Source: Druceiella hillmani (Eukaryota > Arthropoda > Insecta > Lepidoptera > Hepialidae). Taken from it: a DNA stretch of 64,000 nucleotides. The notes below the pieces were generated by a model that was not told the DNA's origin, searched no databases, and was given only the letters and a program-made list of their open reading frames with translations. This document shows positions 25,343 to 36,189 of the stretch, piece by piece; position 1 is the stretch's first letter; each line of letters starts with the position of its first letter. The stretch is from the NCBI GenBank assembly GCA_039881145.1, contig JAYKKI010000077.1, forward strand, positions 808,501 through 872,500, read 5' to 3'. The position numbers and the translations under genes are program-made.

Positions 25343-25746
25343 ATATGGCTTGTTCATTTAACAGTTTTTTTGTTAAGTAAACTAAATGTAATATTTTATA
25401 CTAACATGACTGACAACTCATTGTTTTTAAGTGTGCCTAACGAAATATTTTTAATTTGATTGAAATTAGTTTTTGTTCGTGTATGTAATAATATTTTTTT
25501 TAAATATGTAACTTATGAAAAATACTTGCGGATGAGTAAACCTCAGTATATTTTTCTCATTGCTGAACGAGGAGCATTCTAAAATGAATTTAACATCCAG
25601 GACATAGCATATATAGAGATAACAATAGAAACGATTGTTGATTGCATGCTGAAAGCAGGTGTTACGAACCTTTTTTCATTTGTCGAGTAAGTGTCTACTG
25701 AAATGAACCAAGGCTACTGCAAGTTGACCTGGCCATGCTGACAATA

Positions 25747-26453
25747 GTATTTTATCTTATTATTAATATTAATCTAAATGATAAATTGAAATTAACGTAA
25801 ATCCTTGAAGCTTTCCATAAAAAAATATCTAATCGCACAATTTTTTATTCCAAATGGCAAGTATCATACAAAACACATCGTACATTTATTCAAGCTATTT
25901 TTATCTTACTTTTGATATTAGTCTAAATGGTAAATTGCAATTAACGTAAATACGTAAAGCTTTCCAAAAAAAAATAGAACATCTGATTGCGCCATTTTAT
26001 ATTCCAAACGGTAAGTATCATACAAAACACATCATACACAGATACACATATTCAAAATGTTGTTAAATTATTTTTAATATTAATCTAAATGGTAATTGCA
26101 ATTAACATAAGTCGTTGAAGCTTTCCATAAAAATAGAACATCTAATTGCACCATCTTATATTCCAAACGGTAAGTATCAAATAAAACCTACCAAACAGTT
26201 ATTCAACATATTTTTTTCAATATTAAGTCCAAATTGTAAACTGCAATTAACATCGAATCTTTCCATAAATCAGAATAACTAACCCCACCATTTTATATTC
26301 TAAACGGCAAGTATAATATAAAACACGTCATACAATCATTCAAAATATTTTTATCTTACTTTTAATATTAGTCTAAATGGTAAATTGCAACTAACGTAAT
26401 GCCTTGAAGCTTTCCGTAAAAATAGAACATCTAATCGCACAACCTTATACTCC
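25747..26453. repeat. Tandem repeat, about 4.6 copies of a 144-162-bp unit
   Basis: A unit containing 'tctaaatggtaaattgcaa', 'cttgaagctttccataaa', 'tagaacatctaat' and 'attccaaacggtaagtat' recurs five times. Anchor positions are 25774, 25923, 26085, 26229 and 26373. Copies are about 80-90% alike by eye and differ by small indels. No open frame is kept across units. Confidence 0.9.
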
Positions 26454-26459
26454 AGTCAT

Positions 26460-28850
26460 GTTTATACCTCATATTTATTTTTATTAAAAAGTACATAGCG
26501 GTCATCTTTACTGATGTTCATGCAGAAACTTTATTTTCAATATAACTTTATCGAGTACAAAATACTATACTCAATTGGCAGTAGGAGAAACTATAGTGGT
26601 GGACCTAGAGATGTAACATTATGGTGAACATAGGTAGAGACGGGACGGTGAGGGTATAGATTGAGATAAACAAAAAAAATGCATGAACTTTTAGTAACCA
26701 GACGAGATGCGCCACTATTCCCTCATGCGCAGCAATATTAAATCGTGAGAGATTGCCTTTGAATCTAATATAATTTTGTGTTTCCCCTTTTTTACCTCAT
26801 TTATTGTTCAAGTCCCTGATATTTCAGAATGATTATACCTAGCCCGTGTTTTCTATAAAAATTCATGAAGTACAGAAATTAACGCCCCTTCATGCGAGTA
26901 TTTTTTTAAGAAAATCTGTCATTTTTAAAAGCTTTTATTTCAATTGTTTTGTTGACCCTCTGCCCATTACAAATGTTGTAATCGAAATTTTGCTAGGAAC
27001 TTGAATTATGGTGTTTTAGGTTACAAAATATGATGACGGAGTCAAAATCTGGTGATAAAGGTCGAAGTTGCGCTTAGGACGTCGTCAAAGGTGAACAGCA
27101 GATCCGTCGAGTTTAGGCTCGTTTAACTCTAGAATTTTTTTATGTCAAAATTGGTTTTTCAACATTATTTCTCAACAATTATTAGTAGTTCCAATTTATG
27201 TCAAAATAATAAACTGAGGAAAACACCGCCATAAGCATTAATTATGATCATTTGAAAAAAGCTATTATTTTCATACCAAAATATAACCTCAGGGAATAGC
27301 CACAACCAATACAGTTTCGTGGTACACTTTATGACAAAACTATCATACCTCTAGATTTAAAATTTAACATAAGAATTTAAAGTCGTCTAGATTTGTTACC
27401 TATAGTTATTTTTGTATTTAAATCTTTTACTTAATTATAAAAAAATACGAAACGACGATGTAATACTATCATATGGTTACTAGCGCCATCTGTTACAACA
27501 TTACGGAATTAATAAAGCATGCATGCAGATGTTCATATTTCTAGAATGTTTAATGATAGCATGCAGATGTGTAATATTTCGAGAAAGAATATTTACTAAC
27601 AAAATCGAAATGTGATACGTGGTTGTTTTCACATTGTAAATTAATGGATAGTAAATTGTGTAGGATAAATAACCTACATAAATCGAATAAACTAAGATAT
27701 AGAAAGGTGCTGAATTACGAAATTTTGAATGTAAGTACCTATTGAAGATAGATAATATATATTAATATCGGAAGTTAGGTTAATATTTTTCACTTAATTT
27801 TTAATAAGATTAGTTTTAAAGTTAACAAATACTTTAGGCTTTAAGAAGTTTTATCTTTTAATCCAAAATCGATCTCAATTTCTTATTAGCAAGTACAAAT
27901 TGTATTGGCCCTGTTTTTTTTACCTGTTTCTATTATTCAGATTTATTAATTCTAAACCTACAATAATATGATCATTACGTAAAATGAAATCGATTTACAT
28001 TAATTTTTTTGGACCATACAGAACAAATTATAAATAAATTTAACCACCTTCCGCTGTTGAGATTTTTTTGAACATCTGTAACGAAATAGTTTTAAATATT
28101 TTGTATTTGTTGTTGTCACAGCGAAATACCAAGAAGACATACTTTATCTGGTCGTAAAGAACGAAATAATATGATGAATTCGAGATACTGTATTCTATTT
28201 TTATTGAGAAAGTGCTCATTTGTTTAATATGCCAGAAAAAAATGGAATTGACACATCGCAACTTATATCATCATCGTTTGTTTGATATTGAACCAAAATT
28301 GTCATCGTACCCTTTGTCACGAATTTCAAGCAAACATGAAATCAATGAAAATCATTGTTTTATAAAAATCATATTAATTACAATCCATAAATCGCAAGAT
28401 TTAACATTAAAGTAGTTTTTGTCGCGTTTTCAAGAATAAAAACATCAAAAAGATTAGCATTAAATAGAAGGTTTTCCTATGATGGATTATGTAATATTAC
28501 AATTTCACATGTGTTAAAATGTAGGAGGCGAGAATATTTCATGCGGGATTCTAGGTATTACTTAAATGAAAATTGTTAAAGGAGTAACTATTGTTTCTTT
28601 AACAGTAACTAATGACTAATGATATCATAATTTTTCCTAACTGTATTGTAAAAAGAATATTTAAACATTTACCAAATTTTTATTTTGTTTTTTTGTAGAA
28701 TTTGTACATGACAGATTATCCGAATTTGCAATATTTACAATTAATGTATATTAATATAGTGATTTCTAAAGTTGTATCTACGTACTTATAATTTTATGGA
28801 AATTATACAAACTGATTATATGAACATGCATTTAAATGAGTAATCACTCA
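26460..28850. other. Intergenic stretch, no firm gene
   Basis: Mostly AT-rich. A possible short start exon lies at 27643-27729 on the plus strand (ATG, 29 codons, then a strong GTAAGT donor), but its peptide is not recognised. The frames around 28040-28415 show no known domain. A direct repeat of 'gcatgcagatgt' occurs near 27525 and 27558. Confidence 0.4.
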
Positions 28851-28857
28851 GAGATCA

Positions 28858-29018
28858 TGCCTTGGATGGTGTTGGAACCGTCGCACATCCTAGGCTGTGT
28901 AATAGAGATATCTTCCACATGAGCATCTGCAAATATGTCCAAAACACTACAGAAGCGCGGCAGTCCCAACTGTATCCTGGAAGCATTATTGTAATGGACG
29001 CGTATTAAGTAACTCGCA
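28858..29018 (-). pseudogene. Unrecognised conserved-looking coding fragment
   Basis: On the minus strand a stop-free stretch of about 50 codons reads SYLIRVHYNNASRIQLGLPR followed by FCSVLDIFADAHVEDISITQ and a proline-rich end, then terminates. Base composition is clearly richer in G+C than its surroundings, and the amino-acid mix looks like real protein, not AT noise. No start codon or clear splice sites border it. I do not recognise the family. It may be a stranded exon or part of a transposon. Confidence 0.35.
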
Positions 29019-29840
29019 AGCCCTCACAAAACCATGCTTTTGCTAGTGTATTTTGTTGATATTTCCAAATTTATGTGGTGCAAAGCAAAGAATACTGACT
29101 TTGAAAATGACTATGGACTTGGTAAGTTTTTAAGATAAAGGTAATTATTAAGAAACTAAAAAAAAATATCCACTGCACCAATTTCTCCTACTATTGACGT
29201 AAACTTTCTGTATGACTGATTAATTTTCCCCATATAAATGTCAAAGAACAATGCGTGGCTCCTTCTTTTGCCTATTGTTCTGTTCGCTGGTGCCAGGATG
29301 TAACTGTTGTTAGATTTGATGTGATAATATTTGATCTCTTGCTTTCACCTCCATGAAACAAGAATCAAAATGTAAATTTTTGCAGTCTCGTATGTATGTG
29401 CTTAGACTTGAAGAAATTAAGTAAAAAGGAACGGAACGCTTTAAATTTTTGCAATGCTATCTAAAAGAGAATTAAGCAAACAAATTATATATATGTCACA
29501 AATATGAAAAAGACATTTTTTATAAGTTTAGCTGTTAATTCAATATTTTTGAAAAATAATTAATTTAACTACATTTAAAATGTTTATACTGGTTTATTTA
29601 AATTTTGTACTTTACTTTTACCACTTTTGAGCTTTCCAATCTGTCTACATCTTCTATTTATCCACTTTAATTGAAATACTCGGATATTTCAATCAATAAT
29701 AATAATTTTGTTTAAAAATATATCTTAAAGGTTATGTTATAATAATGAACTAACCCAGTTTTAAGAGAAAAAATATTAAATGTAATTTTTTATTCAAAAT
29801 ATAATTTTTCTAGCTGTTTCGTAACTTTGAACTAAGGGTC
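29019..29840. other. Intergenic stretch, no gene seen
   Basis: AT-rich sequence without recognisable coding or RNA features. Confidence 0.5.
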
Positions 29841-29843
29841 TCT

Positions 29844-29879
29844 AAGACAGAGCCAGTGTTGTAACACTGGCTCTGTCTT
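29844..29879. repeat. Perfect hairpin, 17-bp arms, 2-base loop
   Basis: The arm AAGACAGAGCCAGTGTT and its exact complement are separated by GT. The arms are GC-richer than the surroundings. No T-run or protein context suggests a terminator. Confidence 0.95.
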
Positions 29880-30404
29880 TATATTGGCTATCACCAAATG
29901 TTTGGCAACTACCATATTTGGCAATCACCAAAATTGAAGTGATTACTTTTATACACTAAAAACCCAACGTTCTCAATCAATGTCTATTATATCAGATTTG
30001 GTTGCGTCTGGATTAATGAGTGCCATGGAAAGTATTAACCGAAAACTCATCTACTATTCAAGTTACCTATTCCATAATTGGAGTAGTAATTTGGTCGAAA
30101 TCTTTAGTGCATAGATAGCAAAGTACGTAGGAGGGAAACATATAATTTCCTTGTAACGTCGTTATTACGTAGCTCGTTGCGCTGCCGGTATTGCGTTTTT
30201 TAATACGGGTATGCTTCATACTTAAACACATGAGATCATTTTTAGGACTAACCCTGGTAATGTTATCGTAAGAGGGAAGCATATTCGATGACAGGAAGTT
30301 ATAAATTCTAAATTTTAAACCAAAAGACTCCATTGCAATACAGTAACAAAAGACGACCAAACTGTCATAAATCTGACACGAGTTCAGAAGTGTTTGAAGT
30401 AGCC

Positions 30405-31105
30405 AAGATGTCCTTTTTGAATGAATTTACATTATTTTGTGCTGAACTTAAAGACGTACTGTTTTTACAAAGAAACAGCGCGGAGTGGATAACAAGGAGG
30501 AGAAAATTATTAACATCTTATATTTTCAATGATGTTTGTAACAAAATAATTACAACCAATTGTACTTTCTCTGTAAAAAAATTGTGTATGATAGTGATAT
30601 CTCCATAATTTCTGCTGTATGTTATGGTATAGGTAACCAAATTACCATCAAAAACTGAAAAGTGGAAAAATATTAGTATCACAAAGTGCAGTTTGTTCAC
30701 GGCTAAGCAATTGAATTTCCTCGGAACTACATCCGATGATAAGTGCATATTTGTCATCAGGTGTAGGTGGTGTAATAGAAATAAAGTGTTCTTCTTTAGC
30801 CAATATATCTTTAGACGATGCTTTTAAAGAACATTCCCTTTGGAAATTTGATAGTCATATTATTGGAACGAAGTTTTAATAATTATGTAACTAATGGTAC
30901 TCATAATTGGTATTACAAAATACAAGGCCAACTTCATATTACCCGCGAAAATATCTGTATCCTTGGTATTTGGTTTGGGAAAAATAAACCTAATGAAGTT
31001 CACATTATTCACCGAGATGACCATTTTTGGAAGTCAAAAATGGAAAGCAAATTACTGATGTTTTATTGCGATTGTTTTCTGGCAGACTTCATATACCTCG
31101 GTTGA
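30405..31105 (+). pseudogene. YqaJ-type (lambda-exonuclease-like) nuclease relic
   Basis: The fragment begins FLNEFTLFCAELKDVLFLQR and continues NSAEWITRRRKLLTSYIF, the usual 'NS.EW...R...LTAS.F' start of YqaJ-like recombinase domains. After frameshifts a segment with KCSLFTAKQLNFLGTTSDD precedes GVIEIKCSSL. The glutamate (30778-30780) and lysine (30784-30786) there match the E-x-K metal-binding catalytic motif. A third frame gives NWYYKIQGQLHIT and DDHFWKSKMESKLLMFYCDC, matching the conserved 'YYYQ.QGQL' and 'DD.FW...M..KL..FY' blocks. The domain order is complete but spread over several frames, so this is a pseudogene. Such nucleases occur as multi-copy, probably mobile, genes in insect genomes. 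Confidence 0.78.
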
Positions 31106-31890
31106 TGGATATTCGAGATCTATTTTATATTACAAAAGCTATGGAAGAAAAGGAAAAAGGAAGACAAACGCTTTGAGTTCAGAATGTACGAGTATAGAAT
31201 AAAAGATTACGGCAAGCTAAAACAGTCCTTGTTAGTCTGATTTAATATAATCGATTTAAAAATTGGTCTTTATTGCATATTCTGTGGAAAAAAGCAATCA
31301 ATTACCGGGCTCAGGGCCATGTAAGTATTTTTCCGTACAGATATCTTTGGCTGAACTTTTATGGACACATAAAACATGAATTAAACTTGGAAGTTTTATT
31401 TCTAGTTTATGTCATTTTGATAAAAATGAGCCTCGCTTCAGTAATATATTATAACAAAATAGCACCTATAACATGTAGGTAATTCAGTGTAAGTTACTGG
31501 AAATATGGTGAACAAAATAATTTACTTTATTGTCTTTATTAAAAAATAACCTATGTTTCATAATTATATTAGATGAATCCATACCGAAAATTGACTGGTT
31601 AATTCTATATTCTGTACTAAAATATTTACAAAGGATTTAAAAAACATAATTAATTTTAAGATTCACTAAAACAATCGATATAATTTGAAAAGGGTCGCAA
31701 TGGACTAGCATTGTGCCAAGCGTGTACGTATAACGCACACAACAAAAGTCACACAGAAACAGGTGGGACGCACGTCTAAGTGGGCGTGCGAAACGAAATA
31801 TTTCCTGGAGTAAACCTTGTCCTTACTACCAAGAATATACGAATCCTTACAACGCTTGCTAAATTTTCATACCAGTCTGCGGTTCAAGCT
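31106..31890. other. Non-coding or unrecognised stretch
   Basis: Lies between the YqaJ relic and the Penelope relic. Frames at 31273-31482 show no known motif. A GC-richer patch at about 31690-31800 holds no recognised feature. Confidence 0.45.
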
Positions 31891-31894
31891 ATTT

Positions 31895-32288
31895 TAGGAC
31901 CGACTGTCTACAAGATTTGTTACAAATAAACATTTCACAATTACCCTCAAACTATCTGAACTATGTTAACCATGTTAGCAAAGTTATTAAACTGTATAAT
32001 ATATACACAGCTCAAACAGGAAGAAATTGTACTACCAGATACAAAAAACACATTGCCAGCTGGCGACATAACAAACCAGACACATCTCACTTTGCAAAAC
32101 ATCTCATTGAAAACAACCATCATCCTCATAACGATATTGCTTTCTATATTTTATTAATAAATACAAAAGGCAATAAACTTAATATCCTAGAAACATTAGA
32201 ATTAAACAAATATAAAAAAGAGACCAACCTTAATATATTAAATGAACAACTAAATATAACATCATCACCCTTAATTAATATCTTCTAG
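31895..32288 (+). pseudogene. GIY-YIG endonuclease domain of a Penelope-like element
   Basis: The segment begins VYKICYK (31905-31930), which fits the GIY motif, and runs into a stop. From about 32000 an uninterrupted frame reads IYTAQTGRNCTTRYKKHIA, SWRHNKPDTSHFAKHLIENN and ETLELNKYKKETNLN before TAG at 32286-32288. The YIGQTGR motif is altered to YTAQTGR. The arginine of TRYKKHI and the glutamate of LETLEL are in the expected catalytic positions. Family members nick DNA for retrotransposition. This copy lost its reverse transcriptase and probably has an insertion or deletion in the first motif. Confidence 0.82.
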
Positions 32289-32756
32289 ACGTAATAAAGT
32301 TAGACATTGATACCACAGTACACTTCACATTGTTTCAGCCCAGCTACATATATAAATATAAAAAAAGTAAATAAATAAATAAAATAAGGAAAGAAAATAA
32401 GGAAATAAAAGAGAAATATGTACGATTAGTTGTATAACCTTGTTCTAATTTTTAGATACCCTTCCTGTTGTATAGATATATTACTGAGAATAATATCCAT
32501 TTAATTTTATTACACACACCGGAACATTTGGATTATATAACCTTATAGAATAACATCAGTTTAATTGATTACCCTCACTAAAATACTTGTATATTTTATA
32601 ACTTTCGGAAGTATAATAAAACCTACACCGCTCCCGTGCAATAAACTCACTAACGCAAGCAGTGGGAAAACCCACACAAACCCGGCTTACGCTATTGTTT
32701 TTTGTAATAAATAAATGATGTTGGATGTTCCTAAGAGTTAATATTTGCTAATAGAT

Positions 32757-32796
32757 CACCCGAAGATGTTGTAATACGACGAAACCCAGGTCGTGG
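32757..32796 (+). ncRNA. Hammerhead ribozyme-like motif, one core base changed
   Basis: The sequence has a stem I strand CAC, core CCGAAGA, stem II with arms GTTGT and ACGAC, GAAA, a three-pair stem III with a two-base loop, then TC and GTGG. The second core base is C where a hammerhead needs U (CUGANGA), so this copy should be inactive. It lies just 3' of the Penelope endonuclease, where Penelope-like elements are known to carry hammerheads. Confidence 0.7.
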
Positions 32797-32850
32797 TAAA
32801 GAAATTAAAGAAAGTAGAAATAATACTGCATCACGTAGTTTCATTTAATT

Positions 32851-34700
32851 GTGAACAATTTGTGATAAAAAAATGATTTAATTTTATTGTCATTTAATTC
32901 ATCATTAGTACATACATAGCTTCACATGACCACATCCGTCTGATGGATACTGTGGACAAAAGTGGTAAATAGATTAAAGACACAATCGATATCTTGAAAA
33001 TCGTGAGAATTCCGTATGACGAATCTTATTCCCTTGAAGGTTTTCTGACAGGTTTGGATACTGTGAGAGTGAAATAAGAGAAGAATATCAATAACACTCA
33101 TAACACCAAGACCCTGTGCAGATAAAACTTTTTTAAGTTTAGTTCCGTCTAGTTAATAAAAATGTATAAGTGGGACGTGTAAACGGGAGTATGCTGTCAT
33201 TGCACATTTGCTTAAATTAAAATCTAGCTTACAACGTAGACTCCATTGAGATACTAAGTTGATATCACATTGAAAAGCATAAGTTCAGATTGGCTATTAA
33301 CACCTATGAAGAGTATAAAATTATAGGCAAAGAAAACACAAGGTGCAGTGCTGACAACAGAGAGCAAACTATAACGGACACAATAGCTAAATAAGGTAAA
33401 TAATTCATACAGGTTCATAACAGATAGAAGGGTAGACCAAATTTGGCCAGGCGATACTAATTACTGCCAAACATCGGTACTCGTCGTGAATTCTGTAGTC
33501 GAGTAGTTTTCATTGTACGGAATATTCCGAAGGTGACACAATCGAGAGTAACTCCGAATTCAATAACAAAATGACAAAATATCTATTAAATGCATAGTCA
33601 ATTGAAACCGGGGAGTTAATACATGACAACTTTATGAGCAAAAATTAATTTAAGGAATTTGGGAGATCATGTGTGTAAAATAAAATATACTTTAAAAATA
33701 AATAAAAGAAACGTAGGTAACGCGAACATTCTAGAAACGTGAGAACTATTTTATTTGGTATTAGAAATAAGTCATTGCAGTCAGCAGTTTATTAGCGTTA
33801 GGAAGATAATAGATAATACTAGAATTCGCCCACAGAATTGGGACTAGGTCAAAATCAAGTGGAGCGATGGGCGATAATTAATCATGCTGTAAGTTTAATT
33901 GGTATAAAATAATAATTTCAAAATAATACATGTCATTTTGATAAGTTAAGTGATAATGCAAATAATAAGTCTGAATGCTGTAGTCAAATTTAAAACCATT
34001 ATGACTTAATAGTTTATATAATATTTAAAACTAAGGATAAGTTTTTCCCAATTACCCCAAACTAATATTTCAATAATTTACGGAATTGGATCCATTGTCA
34101 AATCAAAAATGGGTAATTAACTCGACGAATCAAGTATGAGGTATCACGACAAAATAATCGGAAATTTTCAAACCCATGAGAAGAACGATAGCAAATGAAA
34201 TAAAAGAGGTATAACATTGACGAATCATTTAATCGAGACAATTTCGAAAGGTCACTAAATTATTAAATAAATGAGTGAACAGGGTTAACGTTAAAATTGA
34301 TCGGATAAAACAGAGTTTTAGATTTATAGTATATGGGCAGAACTCTTTTACGTTTATAGAAATTAGGCAAGCCGTACATTTCACCATTGCGTATGTTCAA
34401 TTAATGTTCAATATAGTAATTGCGTTGTGAGTTAGTTAATAACGGTTATCGTCACTAAAATAACTTTAATAAATGTTTTATTTGCAAGCTTTCACGTTAT
34501 AAAAACCTAATATTGTAAATCTAGTGAATAAATTGTTATTTTATTAAAACTTATATATTCAAATTGTAACTTGCCAGTATCTTCTGGGTCAAGCTAAGGA
34601 CGGTCTAGGTTGGATATAAACACATGACTATTAACATATGTCGCTCCAAACATGAGCCATTTCAATAATTTTATTTCGAGGGATAATTAATTATTATGTA
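32851..34700. other. Stretch without a firm gene
   Basis: At about 32926-33077 the plus strand gives a nearly open reading (DHIRLMDTVDKSGK, a stop, IKDTIDILKIVRIPYDESYS and more). It may be a decayed coding fragment, but I do not recognise it. The rest is AT-rich with no visible feature. Confidence 0.4.
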
Positions 34701-34813
34701 GAGTAAATATGTAATATTGAATATATTTGGCGTTAATTTTGTAGAAATTCATTATTCGCAATTAAATGAAACTACGTGATGTAGTATTATTTCTACTATC
34801 TTTAATTTCTTTA

Positions 34814-34854
34814 CCACGACCTAGGTTTCGTTGTATTACAACATCTTCAGGTGG
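34814..34854 (-). ncRNA. Hammerhead ribozyme, left arm of palindrome
   Basis: This is the exact mirror image of the motif at 34883-34923, read on the minus strand. Core and stems are identical. Predicted cleavage lies between 34818 and 34817. Confidence 0.68.
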
Positions 34855-34882
34855 GATATTAGCAAAGATCTTTGCTAATATC

Positions 34883-34923
34883 CCACCTGAAGATGTTGTA
34901 ATACAACGAAACCTAGGTCGTGG
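34883..34923 (+). ncRNA. Hammerhead ribozyme, right arm of palindrome
   Basis: All hammerhead core elements are present. Stem I pairs CCAC (34883-34886) with GTGG (34920-34923). The core CTGAAGA (34887-34893) fits CUGANGA. Stem II pairs GTTGT with ACAAC around an AAT loop, with one unpaired T before it. GAAA follows at 34908-34911. Stem III is three pairs (ACC with GGT) closed by a two-base loop. The cleavage-site base is C at 34919. Very short stem III is a known property of Penelope and retrozyme hammerheads, which often act as dimers. Activity is inferred from sequence only. Confidence 0.72.
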
Positions 34924-34979
34924 TAAAGAAATTAAAGATAGTAGAAATAATACTACATCACGTAGTTTCATTTAATTGT

Positions 34980-35980
34980 AAATATGTAATGTTCCAAATT
35001 TAATCAACTGTCTACAATAAAGTGTACAGGGAAACACAGGTATTTTCAGTTCATAATAATTTTGCCATTGTTCTTGTGTATCGTAAAAATTGCAAATAAT
35101 TATTTGAAAAAAAATTTCTGATTTCCATGAAGTTAAAAAATGTTATACTAATAGGCGTCAGACGATAATAAGTTTAGTTAAAAATTGTCGCTGTGTTAAG
35201 AAATATGAAACTGTTTGGTTCAATCTGAAATCTGAGTTTTTGTAAGCTGACAATTTAAATATTAATATGATAATAAACAAAACAAAATTTGTAAGGTCGT
35301 TTGAGATAAAAAATAGGTTACTAATAAATTTAGAAATAAAGATGAACTACACGAGTTTTTATAAGCAGGCAAATTTTGTTTATTTGGCAAATAGGCCGAT
35401 AAAAAAACATGTACAAATAATATTCCTCAATCAAATAAAATCTATTATGCAAACATGAATTTGTGACACCAATTCTGTTAATATTTAAATATCATTCAAG
35501 TTAAAGCAAAAATATATTTTGAAATTAGGAACAAGGAAATCAATTTCCAATTTATTTATCGATAACAATATCTTTGCAAGTAGCGAAATCAATGTCTTAG
35601 ATGAAACCTAATAATATTTTACGCAAGCATCAATTTTTGGTGAAAAAATGCAAGTTATTTTTTATTTGTAATAAGTGTACCAATATCAATTGCAATAGCG
35701 GACAATTACATACTACAGTGTGTATCGATTTACAATTTTACCAGCTCGAGACTAGAAACTCAGAATGACTTATTAATTTTATTTGTTTTATTAAGAGCAT
35801 AATATGTATATCAAAACATTGTGACGTCGAATAACAAACGCAAAGAAATATCGGATGTCTTGATTACATAATTTTTTATCAGCATTTCTGCAAGCTGTGT
35901 ATTTCTGAGACCTTGTGAAAGATTGTGTATAACAGAAGGGTACGCGAGAGAGTGGGTATTTACCAAAAGTGTGATATAAT
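34980..35980. other. Intergenic stretch, no gene seen
   Basis: AT-rich sequence; the 63-codon frame at 35267-35458 is Lys/Ile/Asn-rich without motif. Confidence 0.5.
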
Positions 35981-35984
35981 TATT

Positions 35985-36185
35985 ATTTATTTATTTGTGT
36001 AGTTTAATGTATATAGTCAATACATATGGCGGACTAGTTGCTACGAGAGCAATCTTTCACAGCTAACCCTACAACACAAGTCCAGTACAGGCCGGGGATC
36101 GAACCCAGAACCTCGCAGTGAGTGACGCACTGCTTGTGATGCTTTGTGATTCAAAGCTTGTGATCAACCCAAAGTACCACAGAGA
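35985..36185 (-). repeat. tRNA-derived SINE, copy 2
   Basis: This copy has the same head, body and (ATAA)n tail as the copies at 5.0 and 45.5 kb. The B box is GGTTCGATCCC (complement of 36095-36105). A short internal duplication of a 'gcttgtga' type is present in the head region (36130-36165). Confidence 0.8.
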
Positions 36186-36189
36186 TGAA

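Larger units (their letters stand above)
31895..32850 (+). mobile_element. Penelope-like element, 3' part
   Basis: A GIY-YIG endonuclease remnant (to 32288) is followed by about 450 bases of AT-rich 3' sequence. A conserved repeat at 32745-32850 carries a hammerhead-ribozyme-like motif. The order endonuclease, 3' region, ribozyme-bearing terminal repeat is that of Penelope-like retroelements. The reverse transcriptase is not present upstream, so the copy is 5' truncated. Confidence 0.75.
34759..34978. repeat. Perfect 220-bp palindrome with no spacer
   Basis: The two 110-base arms are exact reverse complements and meet at 34868/34869 in AAAGATCTTT. The same 69-codon frame can be read on both strands, which is a consequence of the symmetry and not a gene. 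Each arm is a copy of the Penelope-associated terminal repeat found at 32745-32850. The left flank (34711-34758) also matches the left flank of the deleted copy near 41570. Confidence 0.97.

Noticed and set aside
29844..29879. GC-rich hairpin as a transcription terminator
   Set aside because: Intrinsic hairpin terminators are bacterial; no gene ends here and no T-run follows, so it is listed only as an inverted repeat.
32940..33080. Nearly open reading DHIRLMDTVDKSGK and onward as part of the Penelope element
   Set aside because: It lies 3' of the terminal repeat and does not match a Penelope protein block; mentioned only as an unrecognised fragment.
34762..34975. Identical 69-codon open frames on both strands
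   Set aside because: The identity follows from the perfect palindrome; the frame covers ribozyme and terminal-repeat sequence and resembles no protein.
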